64,000 nt of DNA from positions 18,045,845 through 18,109,844 of the forward strand of contig OZ020524.1 in NCBI GenBank assembly GCA_963971425.1. Reading direction: 5' to 3'. The notes below the pieces were generated by a model that made no database searches, was not told the DNA's origin, and saw nothing but the letters and a program-made list of their open reading frames with translations. Below, in pieces: positions 33,386-46,500 of this stretch. Both the position numbers and the translations under genes were made by a program. This stretch comes from Bryoerythrophyllum caledonicum. Its lineage: Eukaryota; Streptophyta; Bryopsida; Pottiales; Pottiaceae. Numbering within the stretch: the first letter of the stretch is position 1; every line of letters starts with the position of its first letter.

Positions 33386-34050
33386 GTCGTCAGCCGGAAG
33401 CAGAATCAGACTAAGAAACTAAGAAAACGAGCAAAAACAATACACTCCAATCTGTTGCAAGAAAAAATCCAGAAACACAGAATCAAATGAAGACAATGAG
33501 ACACTGCACATACAGTGAATCCTCGAATTTATAATTCACTTGCCGCAAATTGCGCATCAACTATAATTACTCATGTACAACTACCCATCTACTCGTCATA
33601 ATGATATCGACCAATACACGTGCCACATATTTCAGTCCTTCCCTCACACGCACGAAGACTTTGACCACAAAAAAAAGATCAAACTGCATGAGCAAAATAA
33701 AGTGGCTGTCGGCTGGCAGCCGACAAGAACAACACCAGCTATTCATAATGAGAACCAGTCAGATGAGTTACTTGACAAAAGTATCAATGGCCAAAATATG
33801 GCAGATATTACTGTTCCAGGCACCATTCAAATTAATAAATGATAAACAAAGTACATTGGACAGAACATTTATTCGTCGGCTGGCAACCGACCAAAAAAGC
33901 AATCAATCGCCAATGCCATGAATAGCGACTCCACCTCCCTCCAAACAAGCCTTCTAGTGGGATACGGTGGGTCTTAGGCGGCCCACGCTTACTATGAGAC
34001 GGGTAGCGATGCGAGAATAGAACGATATTACAGTTCTGAACATCTGGATC

Positions 34051-37000
34051 TCATTGTTCCCGTTCCCACCGCCTATTCCAGCACTCCTTTCCAATGATCT
34101 TCTTAGAATCTTTCTTGGTCGTCAGTGGAACCCACCATTCAACCTTGAAGTTCCCGTAAGAATCCCCAGAAGTGTGGTTAACGCACTCCAATACCCGGCC
34201 CATCCACACAGGAAGGTAATGACCAGTGCAAAGAACAAAATCACCAAGAAGAACATCACGAAACGGATTGAAGGTTAATTTCGGACGGCTCATCTGGGCC
34301 GCAGAAGGGTAAGGGTCGGGTTCATCTTCTGGTGTGACATCCGAGCTAGAAATATTAGCATCGGGAAATGACGATGCGCGAGCATGATCACGCACCCAGT
34401 CCGATTTCGGCCAAAATCCTTCACGCAGACTGTCGGGATTAGTAGGGAGAGGTCCAGAAATAAGTTGTAAAAGACACTCCCAATATGCAATAAAAGGTGC
34501 CATATCCGCGGCATATCTTTTGTCTCGAACCATGCCGGTCCTCCAGAACTCAATATACTTTGCAATTTCGTTCTTGATAAAGGACTGCTTCTCGTTGTTT
34601 CCACTGGCCCTGGCAACCTCCTTTTCCTTGTTACGCTTCGATTCGCTGACAAGAACGTCACCCCGAAGCGGCTTGAAAGGGACTGGTTTCGGATCACCGA
34701 TCGGAAGGCTAGGTCTCCCGAATTGATCCGTCTTCCACATCTTCATAGGCTTATCTGATTGCAAATTACAAAAAATTTAGACAAAAACAAGGAAGCAATG
34801 AAATCAAAGGAATAGAAGACAAACGAAGCACAAAAGGAAAAATCCGTCGGCTGGCAGCCGATGGGAAAGTAACAAGATAATTAGCAGAAAATGATAGAAA
34901 ACAGAAAGATGACGAAAAATAAATGAGCCACACCCGGAGGGAGCCATGATGAATCCGTCACACTTCTCTTGTATCTCATGACCGGCCATCCCGCATCTTC
35001 ACCTTCCTCTTCAACGTAAAATTTGAAAAGGTGCATCTCACCAAGACCGACAAGTTTATTCTTGCCGTCGTGATGGTAATCAGCAATGAAACTTTTAAAA
35101 TCAGCAACCTCTTGAACAAATTCAGGAATAAAGGCTACTGTGTGCTGAGAATCCATGAAAGATTTCATGAGATCAGCTAAGCAGTATGTGTTTTTCCGTT
35201 TGATGAATTTCAAAAGATAACTAAAATGCGCGTCAATGTCCTCATGAGTGTGGCCGACAATCAAGAATCCCAAAGTCACTTCCTTAAAAATTCGTCTGGC
35301 TGTGAGAAGCAAGTAGAAGGCCATGACGAACCTGTTCTTGTTATCCTTTGCAGAGTTATCAAGTTAGAGATACAGCTTCCGAGGAAGCTTAACTTCCGGT
35401 TAAGCGAGGGAAGCAACTGGGAGGGAATCGCCCCTTGCTTCTGGAATCGACGAACTACATCTGGATTTACCGCGGAGTAGAGCTTCAAAGAACGAATTTT
35501 GTGGTGGACTTATAAAAAGCTGCTTAGACTCTCGTACAGGTCGGCGCTCCAAGGCCCGAAGAACACGGCAGATAGATGAGATTGTGAAATTGGAGTCATC
35601 GGGCCATAAGGATGTCGAGTAATGCGCATACCCACCGTCGCCGTGACCGTGAGCTAGCATGCCAGTACATGAAATAGGAATCTGTCCAAGACCCGCGGTC
35701 GCCTTCGTAATCCGCTGCATTCTTGCAATGGCCGTCTTAGAAGTGTCTATCTTGTCGTGAATAATGCAGAGAAACTCAGAAGGGTAATTTATGGACTGAG
35801 ATGTCCATCCAGAGTACACATTACGGCAAGCACTTTGGTAGTTGAGATGCCGCGCCCGATCATCATACAGTGCTTGCCATTCGTCAGACCCGCGAGTATA
35901 TTTGGCAAGAAACTCAACCAGATAGTCACACTTGGTACATCTCGAAAAATTGCTTCCAACGGCCTTTACCTCAACATTCTGAAAAAACTTCCGTTTCAAT
36001 TGACTAACAGCAGATTGCGAAATCGGCTTGACACAGCATTCAGAGTTCACTTGGAATCGACAGAGAAAGCGATCAAGACTAATGATGCAAAATTTGAGAG
36101 ATGCAAAAATAGACATGCATCGGCTGCCAGCCGACAAAATGGGTTTCAGGAGCAACTCACATCCGCAAGTAGAATGAATGTAGAACATTACCAAGTTGGA
36201 CATGTCACGGAGATGATTCCAGTTCATCGCAGCTGGTAGAACCATTAGAGATGCAACCCTCTTGTTGTCGATGACTCGAAACTCATTTGGCATATGGTCT
36301 GCATTATCATTAATGATTCTGGAAAGGGTCCCACGAGCCTGAACAGTCTGAGCCCTGGGGCACAGAATTCCAGCATTGCCATGACAACCGTTTACACGTC
36401 CGTTGAACTAATCCGATTTGTACTTGTAGTATGCAGACTTGGAGACGCCATGAATGCGAAACCAGGCAACTTCACAAACATCGACGTCATGCAGAGTGAT
36501 GAAGGGTTTCCGGAAGCCCAGAACTTCGTGTAACTGGCCCTGAACAGCGTACACAGTTTCACGCCGTTGCTCGAAGCTAGAGGAGTAGAATTGCTGGCGG
36601 ATTTTACATGTGTCCGCCCAAAGAAATATCTGACAACATCGTCTCGAACAACACTTTTTTTAACTAAGAAGCTGACAATCAACTTTGGATTGGAGGCGTC
36701 GAAACTTGGTAATAGAAACATCGCTATTCTGCTTAAGCTTCCGTTTCATACCTCTGTATGGATCCTTCGCCACCCCCTCGAGCTCGTCATCTTTACATGT
36801 GGTTTGATTGTGCTCAGAGCAGTGGATAAGGCACTCAAATAGGAGTGGACCACCTTCCAGGCGCGTGTGCAAAATCTTCCAGTGGAGCGTGGTCATTTGA
36901 AGATCTTCATGCTCAGAAACAAAGAGCACGCCCACGTCAGTGTCACCCAATATGTCCGCATCACATGCCTCATGCGGGAGACAAACTTGAATCATCGCCC

Positions 37001-37979
37001 GCCCAACTAATTCGAAGTTATTGTCGAGCAAGTGGCAGTACATGTTCCTCCATTGTGGTTGATCCGGATACAAAAACTGATCACATTTGATCCCTGAAGG
37101 GAAGGATGCCTCAATTGGTGGTAGGTCAGTCGGGCGTCGGCTGCCAGCCGACGGAACGTTCTCATATCCTTCTCGGCTTGCTTCGGAGTCGCTACCTGAA
37201 TCCCCATCGAATCTCGTGGACACTTGAAAAGTGCCGTCATCATATATCCTGTCGCCGCGGTCGTCGTCATCCAAAGCGCCTGACATCTCACTCAATAGAG
37301 ATTCATCAGCTGAGTCGAATCCAGTGTCGTCACCGACCTGCGTGGGGCGAACTTGATAGCGACTCCAAAGAACAAGGTTACCCATCCTGTCTCCAAGAGT
37401 GCTCACCTCAGGGAGCTCGCAGTATGCGGTATGCGTGAGGAACTTGACATTTACTGTCTGGACTCGGACAACTAAAAAGAAGTTGTAGGGAATTAGGAAC
37501 CCTTTCCACGATCCCTTCGGTGAGCACTCGTCGATAACTCCTACACTGGCACAACAATTTTGACCCATGACATCAACAAGTAGGGCAACCTCCATGCCGT
37601 CACGAAGATTTAGAAAAGACAGAACTGGTTTGTTATCCTCAACGGGTTGCAATATGGATTCCGGTGGATCCTCAATGAGCTCGTCGATGATACCAAATGG
37701 CCGAAGGTCAGCCGCCTCCCAATCGATTGACCGGCCACAACATTCGCAAAGCATGGTTAATCCATCAGCTGGAAAAGGAATTGGCATTTCCATCGAATCG
37801 GAAACATCGATCACCTTGACACGAATAATCCATGGATCCCTGAGAATGATTTGTTGAACCACTGCGCGACCAACAAAGTAGAGGCCCGAGTGTGTTAGGG
37901 CGACTTGAACGCCTTTGCAAGGCTTCCATTGACCTGATTTTCCGTTCTTCATAAACGATAGAATGGGTCCGCAATCCAT
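34051..37979 (-). pseudogene. DUF7869-type transposase-like gene of the large transposon
   Basis: Transcription order is from 37979 down. The first long exon (36660-37979) begins MDCGPILSFMKNGKSGQWKP and has two segments resembling the plant transposon DUF8039 pattern, separated by an acidic linker. Next comes a Cys-rich segment (about 36560-36660, CCSRRCC...ADTC) and a conserved helical block. Then the core: CTKCDYLVEF near 35940, IIHDKIDTSKTA near 35755, GHGDGGYAHYS near 35620, LDNSAKDNKNRF near 35350 and VGHTHEDIDAHF near 35240. The Asp/Glu residues in these last motifs fit a DDE-type catalytic triad. The C-terminal exon (34051-34764) has FKVEWWVPL and a Trp-rich tail, typical of this family. 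Clear introns are at 36079-36191 and about 34755-34933; each holds one palindrome copy. The copy has a few internal stops. Family assignment rests on recalled DUF7869 proteins of plants and animals. The upstream boundary may extend beyond 37979, because a palindrome and acceptor-like site precede the ATG. Confidence 0.75.
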
Positions 37980-39813
37980 GTCCTAGAATGCAAACTTCGC
38001 TTCGTCGGCTAGAAGCCAACAAAAAATATCGATAAAATTGTCCAATGGACAACGCATCCAACTCGAGAATGGCTCACAAATAGAGTGAAGGCGAATGAAT
38101 GCGTCAGTGAGTCAAAATCGATGCTTTTGGTTTTAGGATTAGGGTTCAAGATTAGGGTTTGAGGTGAACTTCCAATGGATTTCAGTGCATTCGCATGAGA
38201 CTTGGGAAATTGCGAATCGGAATGAGCATGTTCGTGATTTCATGGAAAGTAGAAGCAGACTGGGAAGGACCACTTTTGTGCACAGATTCGGATGCCAGTG
38301 TTTAGGGTATCAAGACTTCAGAAATTCAGGTGTTCTATGCAGATATGACGTTAAGGTGACGCAACAAGGTTGACTTACACAGAATCAAAATGTGACTCAA
38401 AATCAGGAAAGCTGCAGGACAATACTAGGATTGTGCAGATATCTTGCAAGAGTTGTTCAACCTGGGAAATACCTTGACACCCTAATCGATTTCACAGTGA
38501 TGAAGTACGATTTTACCTAACATGGAATCTGAGCTCTAATATGAGATTGCACTGAACAGTACTACACCATAAATGATTGCCTACATCATACATGAACGCC
38601 GACTTCTAGAAAGTTCTTGTGAACGTGCAACATGAAGAATGCTGGATTGCTAAAACGAGCCACTTCAGAACAGTGTAGGGCGGACAATCAAATCTGAGAC
38701 AAGAACTGTACGACAGGAAAGCGTGTGAGGGCAGCTGCAATAAAGTGAAGCAGAAGAGAAATGACAGAGGATTCGCAGTAGATGCGTTGATATCCATCTC
38801 TCAACTGAACCATGTGCGTGAAAGTTCATTTTGAAATTTCGCGCCAGAATCACCTTCAAGGATTCGCGCCAAGAAATTCGCGCGCGTTCATTCTTGGACT
38901 ACAAATTCAAAAACGAACCGAATTGAATACTAAACTTTAATACGAAATTTGAAAAGATTTTCCACAAAATCAAAAACAAAATCTAAATGACAGGGATGAA
39001 TGAATCGAATCCGGAAGCCAAACTGAGAAGAAATTACAAAAAATCAATGAATATATGAAAGTGATATTTAAGAAAATCAAAATTTGAATACTAAATTGAA
39101 AGTTACATCAGAACAAAAAAATGATAAGTACATTTGAATATTTTTTATAAAAAAATTATAAATAAAATCGAAAATGCCAACTGTAAATCCAACTGGTTGG
39201 ATGAAAACGGTTAGACTACCGAGACTATCAGACAATCAGACTACCGAGACTCATTGATGGCCTTTCGATTTAGGTCGAAAGATGATCGAACAGTCGCGGC
39301 GTTCAGATTCGACGAGGTATAAAAAGTCAGGCATCCACCAAACCGGGTCATTTGCAATCTAGTCTTCCAGGTTTAGTTAAGCAGCTTCTGGATTAGGTAG
39401 TAAAGTTTTTCCTCTGAATCCATCCACGGCCACTTGATGTAGTGTTTCCGGCAGTTGAAGAGAGCAGTGGAGGAGCACCGAGCACGCGGAACGAGTTGGA
39501 GGAGCTCCTGCGCTAAAGTCCAAAACATCAGCCGACGGGATTTTTCCAGCAGCCGACAAAATGTCTTCAGTCGATAGGTATGATTTTCTATAACCGTTGG
39601 CTGCCAGCCGACGGAAAGCTGTATGTTTTGTCGATTTTCCATTTGTTGATTCCGTCGAACGTAATATTGCAAGATATTGCAGCAACTGTGCTGCTAGCCG
39701 ATGGTATTCTTAAGTGTCGGCTGGCAGCCGACGGAAATGTCTTCCGTCGGCTGCCAGCCGACAACATACGTCACGGACGCGGCTCATGAGCAAAGCTCGC
39801 TCATTTGTTGCGC
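37980..39813. promoter_or_regulatory. Divergent intergenic region of the large transposon
   Basis: Lies between the two divergent genes. A TATA box (TATAAAAAG) at 39318-39326 points to the plus-strand gene. Its 5' leader (about 39350-39813) carries three good palindromes and two half-sites, the densest cluster in the element. The part 38900-39230 is AT-rich. A palindrome at 38004 lies just upstream of the transposase-like ATG. Confidence 0.6.
39318..39326 (+). promoter_or_regulatory. TATA box for the plus-strand gene
   Basis: TATAAAAAG about 490 bp ahead of the first ATG of the coherent frame (39814), leaving room for a leader or a 5' intron. Confidence 0.5.
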
Positions 39814-42800
39814 ATGTTTAGTAAGCTGAAGTGGTTGTTTGGGCCTTGTATTTGTGAGGATGAGGCGGTCTCGCTCAATAATCAGGTACCGAAATCCACA
39901 TTCGAGGCTCATCTTGAATTGACAGAATGGGGCATTTCCTAGGGGGCGGGGGAGGTGACTGAAATGGGAATAAACGGGAAGCATGTGGGCAAGAGTTTTC
40001 TTGGTGGAAACCTGGTCGCTGTAATGGATATTATGGAAGATCCCGAGGACGACGGCTGTATTTGACTTCTACTGAAGGTGAAGGTTCGAGTGGCCGACGA
40101 CGAACCGGAGTCTTATGTTGTTCGAATTCGGTGGGCCCTCTGCTCACAAGAGCTATGCACGTCGGCTCAGGAGGTGGACATGCAATTTAACGACGTGTTC
40201 TCAGAGAGCCGCTTGGAATTGGTGGAGTGCTTTATGCAGGCAAATGACCAGAGAGTGGCGCTGAATGGCGGATCTGAGGGGCGGGGGAGACTGAAAGTTG
40301 CGAAGAAGCCAAGGGCCTCAAAAAAGGCTAGCAGTTCAGCACTGACTGTTGTTGTTGCGGCATCTGATAAGGCTCCAAAGAAGCGGGCGTCTAAAAAAAC
40401 TGCAAAGGAGAAGACGGTGGCTGAAGCCCTAGTATGTCTAAACAACCTCTCATCAAATACCAATAGTAAGGAGGTCGAGGAGATGTACAACACGGTCGAG
40501 AAAGGATTGGAGCGTTGTTATCCGTTTGGGCAGCGGGTTCTGCTAGTTAAGATTCATTCGTCAAAGATCCACCGTGCACCCCATGAAATGGTTTACCGTG
40601 AACTCGTCGAAAGGCGCCTCGACCAACTCCGGGTCATCTACAAAGCCGTTGGTCCTTGGAGGGCAAAACCGCCACTATATTGCGTTCCTCTGCGTGCTCC
40701 ATCAAGTTTTGCTCAAGATGGCAAGGAGTTAAAGGGTATGGAACTTCTTCGCAGGAGCGTACCAAAGATGATGGAGGACCAAGTTCATTTCGGCAGTCAG
40801 ACCTACAGGTGGTATGAAGAACCAAATTGTCATTGGTTCATGAATCATCATTGGTGGGCAGCACACTTATTCTGTGTGTAAGGAGCTCGGGGAGTTGGAG
40901 GACCCCGAATCTTCGAGAACTAAGTATTTTATGGAGTGGGACATTATTGTACTCTGGTCGAATACTCAAGACGACCTGGTGAAAATTTTGAACCTCCTGA
41001 ACGTTGATGTTGCTAAGAAGAAAGCGGAAGAGACCTACGTTCCCCAACTTCGGAGAATGCGGGAGAGGTGGGTTGAGCTCGGACGCGTTGACAAGCTTCA
41101 AGACCATACTGCCTAGAAGGTACTTATACTGCTTACTTGTTTGTTCATGCTATTTGTGTAGTGTGGCTTCAACGTATCTCACCGTCGGCTGCCAGCCGAC
41201 AGCCTGACATTTCATGGAGCCTGACTCTATTCAATCTGATTGTTGCAGGATTTCTGCAAGAATCACCTCACTGTAACTATGAGTAAGGCTAAAGATGTGG
41301 AGACTCAGAAGCTTCCCCTTGTTTTCGTTCCTGATGACCTCTACAACAAGTGGCAAGTGGTTTTTACCGCCTGGCAGATGGGTCAATTAATTGGTGAGAA
41401 CGGTCAACCTCCTCTGCAAATTCCACGAATTCCGTAGCGCGACATCACGTTCACGGACCTTTCGTACCTTGTCAACCTGCGTGACGAGGACTCCATGAAG
41501 CTTGCTGAGGCGATCCTGGATAAGAAGGTGTATATTAAGGTGAACGCAGGAAAGGAGAAGAGGATTGTTGGTGTGTGGATGAAGTCGTAGGTAAAGGATG
41601 TGAAGATGAACTACATCATCAAGAATGAATTGATGCTGAAGTACCACGATTATCCACTCAAGAAGCCTGGGGAGTCCAAATATGTTCCGTGGGCGTATGA
41701 GTAGTTTACGTTGCTTGCCGCTGAGAAGGGTATCAACGATGAAACCCTTGATAACATCCGACGCGAGTTGAAGTAGACCAATGTCGGCGCTGCATTCCTG
41801 AAGGGGAGGAACAACGGTATTACTCCGACAACTAATGAGGCCCCGCCCGAGTTTTGGTCTGCCGTGAAGAAGTACGCCGTTCTTTGTGATGAGGATTTGG
41901 TTGATGAGTTCGCCATTCGCTTTGATGTTCGCGTTGCAAAGGGGCTTGTCGAACTGGTGAAGAAGATCGACGACAAGGGCGACGTGCAACTCGAGAAGGG
42001 AGCTTGCGAGATGTTCGTTGTGTTCGGATTTGACGAAGCAGGGGAATCGATCTTTATTGGCAGAGACAGGCTCAAAGCAGTTGTGCAGAGGGTGCTTTGA
42101 GTGACTGATGATGAGCAGTCTGAGATTTTCGCTCCCACAATTCTCATAACTGACAACAACTCCAGTTTCCAAATTGAGTCGGAATGTCGCAGTTCGACTG
42201 GGATTTGTGTTGTCCACACAATTCGTTACCTCCCTGACAGTAGCCGGAAGTTTAAGGTATCGGCCATGCACGATAGGCCTCTAGCTAACGTCGGAATCCT
42301 CTACAACAAACCGAGCAATGAGCGTGAAAGATTCAGCCAGTTCAAGAAGGTGACAGGATTGACGAAGCCTCTTAATCATGTCTATGACGACGCTGCATCG
42401 CCCTCCACAGAGAGTTGGTGTGGAGATGTGTGCAATCCTTGCATGGGTTTGCTCACAGCAATTTTGAGTCCCACCTTAGCGGTGAAGGAATCAAACCTCA
42501 CCGTCTTTAATACCTGGGGCGGTGGAAATGTCACAGCTTTGGCCTTGGTTGGTTTCTTTACCCCTTGTCGTGCTTGCTTTTGTTTTTAGTCCCACATTTT
42601 ACCGATTCATGTCATTTCATCGGCTGGCAGCCGACAGTTTTTTACAGCCGGTTTCTGACTTTTCTTTTTGTATTTTTGCTCAGCGGGCGAAACAACTGTA
42701 ATTGAGTTTGTGCACAAGGAGGCTGACGTTGCTATTGCGAAGGAGCGCGATAAGAACATGTCATTTCTCCCGCAGCCGTCCGATGATCCTAATCGAATCA

Positions 42801-43560
42801 CCTGGCCTCATCAGTCGGAGTCATCAATTGGGGTTACTCGGCTTGGAGAGAATTTAGCGCCGCCCCCGGAGGTTGTGAAAGACGATGATTTTTCTCTTGC
42901 TGCTATGAAGGTAGTGGAAGAGTTCGTGGTCCAATCCACCCAGGCATCCGTATCACGGAATTCGTTGGATGTGTATGATTTATCGGACGACCAGATTTTG
43001 GATCGTGACATCGGGTTGAGTGAAGAGAAGCCTACTCTGGAACATCCATATACCCCTATCGGCGGAGTACATCAGTCAGCTGTGCCGGATGTATTGCCAA
43101 CTAGTGGAAGAGGCGATGCCAGCCGGTTCTGTCGTCATCAATTTGGCCGAGCAACCGCAAGTTGAAACACTTGTCCGGACTGTCCGTACATCTGTGGCAG
43201 TTCCAAATGCAAAGACTGTCCATCCTTCGAATCTCGCAAGGGATCCTGCTGCTCGGAGAACGATTACTCCGGATTCTAGAGTCGTCCAGCCGGGACCTCA
43301 GAAAGATGTTCCCGTGATTTCGACGGGTACTGACGTCCCTCCTGGAAGTCCTAAAGCAAAGAAGTTGAAGATTAGCAGTAAAACTTCTGGGAAGAAGCAG
43401 GCGACGTCTCCATTGGCAAAGATGAAGGGTTCTGTTGCAAAGCGCGGTGCAAGAAGCAATTCTTCTTCAAGACCGAACACCCCAATGATCCCCGATGGCG
43501 ATGATCACCCCAACGGGCCTATGTCTCCTGTCATGAATCCTGCAGGCAATCCATTTGGAG
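39814..43560 (+). pseudogene. Plus-strand gene of the large transposon, N-terminal half: basic region and DNA-methylase-like segment
   Basis: The coherent frame starts MFSKLKWLFGPCICEDEAVS at 39814. It continues through 40078-40881 (QFNDVFSESRLELVECFM, then a Lys/Ala/Ser-rich stretch KKPRASKKASSSALTV that could be nuclear-targeting or DNA-binding). After the intron 41120-41248 it reads DFCKNHLTVTMSKAK onward. The stretch 42100-42760 resembles an N6/N4 DNA methylase: LANVGILYNKPSNER in the place of a DPPY motif, then FNTWGGGNVTALALV, and across the intron 42552-42683 in phase AGETTVIEFVHKEADVAIA. This matches the usual FxGxG SAM-binding turn followed by an acidic residue and a helix. The catalytic motif looks degenerate. 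Then comes a Ser/Pro/Lys-rich linker (to 43560). The copy is broken by about ten stops over the whole gene, nearly all TAG. The methylase reading is inference. Confidence 0.5.
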
Positions 43561-46500
43561 GTTAGTTTTTTAGTTAGCTTACTGTAGATTTAGAATTTAG
43601 TGACTTAGCGTGCAACTAATTTTCTGAAATAATTTTATACCGCAATGATTCTGTGCTCAGCTACATTGCTACTTCTATGTTTGATTTTATGAATTATTTT
43701 CTGACGTTGTCAAATCTTTCGAGATGGTTCATTGGCTGGCAGCCGACCTTGGATCTAATGTCCTGTAAATGGTCTTTCTTTAAATCAGTTGATCAGCGGA
43801 TTGGTACTCCTATACTCGATGCTTATGGTATAGTGGAGCAAGTTCATGCAGATCGAGAATCTGAACCGTTTGAGCACATGGTTCAGATGGGTTTGACACC
43901 CCTCAAAGATTATTTCCTTGTACTAGAATTGAATGGTTTGGTTCTCACGCATGGTGCCGATCGTGTTACAAAGTTCCGGCCTCACACCCAAGAATTTCTC
44001 AAGTACTGTGTTGATAATTTTTCTGTTGTGATTTGGAGTTCCGAAAGTCCGGATGGAGTGGGGACTCTTCTAAACGACCTGCAAGATCAGTTCAAATTCA
44101 TTCTCAAGAGAATCAAACATATCTTCGATAATACCGATTGCGATGTAGCTCGGTATACTGATGATGGTAAAAAATTCTACCTCAAGACGCTATCAATACT
44201 ATTTCTTAGTTATGGGGATTTAATAGGGAAAGGAGCCAATAGCGCCAACACCCTTTTTATTGACGTTCATCCGTACTCGAACGTCAAGAATTCTCCATAT
44301 AACGCCATTCATCAGTTACCCTACACTCTCACTTCAACTTAGATTGCCAGAGAGAGTTCGGAAGCTCTCTCGGTGATAACTTCCTTTCTGAGTGCGTTGA
44401 AGGAATTGGGTTGGTCTGTTCCTTTGTACACCTCTACTGTGGACTACCTTATTTTGGTGAAGAAGTCTGCCTTGCCTTTTTAGAGTGACAAGCCTCGTCG
44501 TCCTTGTCCGCAACTTGCGATTCCGGAATTGAGTGCTGAGCTCTCAACCAGTGTGGATATGGTCATGCCTGATGCTGCCGTTGCCGCTCCTGTGCCTCAT
44601 GGCCGCAGGGTGACCTTCCTTGTACCTAAGCCTGTCAACCTTAATAGGACTCGGCTGGTTGCGGTCCCTCGGAATCCTCGATTACTACCAGGACAGCCGG
44701 AGTGGGAGCAGTATGTTTGGTCCTTTCCAAGCGAGAAGCGTCAAAGGTCTCCTCCAAGTAGACATTAGGTCAATACGTCGGCTGCCAGCCGACGCTGAAA
44801 TTCATTCCATTTCTTTTCGTGACATTTGTCATGACTGTGGAATTTTTTATAGTTCGCAGAGTGATACTATCTTTGTATGAATGTTTACCCATAATAAACA
44901 TCGATTGTAATGATCTCAACTTCCTATGCACTTGATGGGACCTTAATTCATACATCGTCATTGATTCATTTCTCCAGGTTAACTCTAGAGTTGGCGACGC
45001 AAGTGAGTGGTCTTTATCGCTCCGCGCCGGACCATCTGATAAGGTCAATAAGTACTTCCTTGTCTTATCTTTGAACGGTCTCTTGATGGCGCAAGGTGTT
45101 GGAGCCAACCGGAAATGGCATACCATCTTTCAGCCTATGCTGAAAGAGTTTCTCGAGTTCTGTGTTTCCAACTTCACTATGGCACTTTGGAGTGACCAAT
45201 CCAGCTCTTTCCTGAAATTACAAACGTTAGCTCTTGAGGGACAGTGTGGCATCGTTAGTGAAATTAGACATCGTTTCCACAACAACTTCTACGACACAGT
45301 GACTACATCGTTCAACGGCCGGACTCTTTACATTCGAAGGCTTTCAACCTTGTTTCCGCATCCGTCCGGCCTATTAGGCACTGGGGCAAATAGCTTAAAC
45401 ACTCTTCTACTCGGCTGCTGCCGTTTTTCTAGTGTCCGAAACAGTCTCCTCAATGTCATGCATCCATTGACATTCGATCTGACCTCGAAGGAGACCGTGA
45501 AGAATGTCGTTCTTCCTAGTGTCGTTAATTTCCTTTCTGATTTGGTTTCTTCGGGATTGCCGGTTCCTGAGTTTGTATGCGAGAACATCGATTTGACCGG
45601 ATATCCTCGTCTTTGGCCCGATGACCCAAAGTGGGCTGAATACGTCGAAGCTTACCCCAGCTCGATGCATCTCAACATATCTTTCTCTTAGGATAGAAGG
45701 GTGGGCTGGCAGCCGACGCCCTTTAATGGTCATTTTGTTAGACCTTTATTGACTTGTAGTAACTACAATTTTTTTGGTAATAAAGCTCTTTCAAATTTTT
45801 GATCAGTCATTTGTGATTGGTGCCTCACTGAATTCATGCATGTTTGCTTTATTGACTTCATATGCAAAGTTCATTCCTTGAAGTCGGAGTTCCTGGGGAT
45901 ATTTTGCACCAGCTTGCCGTTGCGACTGATGAGGGAGACATTGACTTGACGGATATCTCCCCGCGCTTCAGCGGTTTCCAGTCACTATTGGGAGATTACG
46001 AAAGACTGGAGCATCAAGATGTCAGTGGTGCCTCTTGTGGTCGTGGATTTCATGTCGATTCTGGCCAATGTTCACTTCAGCGTGGCGGGGAGCCTGCAGT
46101 TGTTTTCGAACCTTCTGTTGTAGTTGAGATCGGGTCGCCAATTCGTTTTGGGAATGTCGCTCTCGTTTCCGGCTCCACCCGCTGTCACATTGAGGAGGTG
46201 GACATGGACGATTTAGTTTCGGATGGTGTTTGTTTTGTTGGTGTCAATGTCGTTGGCTCCCAGCCGACACCATCGTCTGCTTCAGTTCCCGCTAACGACC
46301 TCAGCTCCGGTGTGGTTCCTAGGAACATTCAGGTGGGTCCTTCAAGCTACTACCTCGTCCTTGAACTAAGGGGGCTTCTCTACGCCGAAAGTTTTGTTTG
46401 TCGTGGCAATGCAAAGAGGAAGAGCTTTTATCAGAAATCTAGGCCTGGGCTTCGAGAGTTCCTTGCTTTCTGCCAGTCGTCCTTTTCGTTGGCCTTTTGG

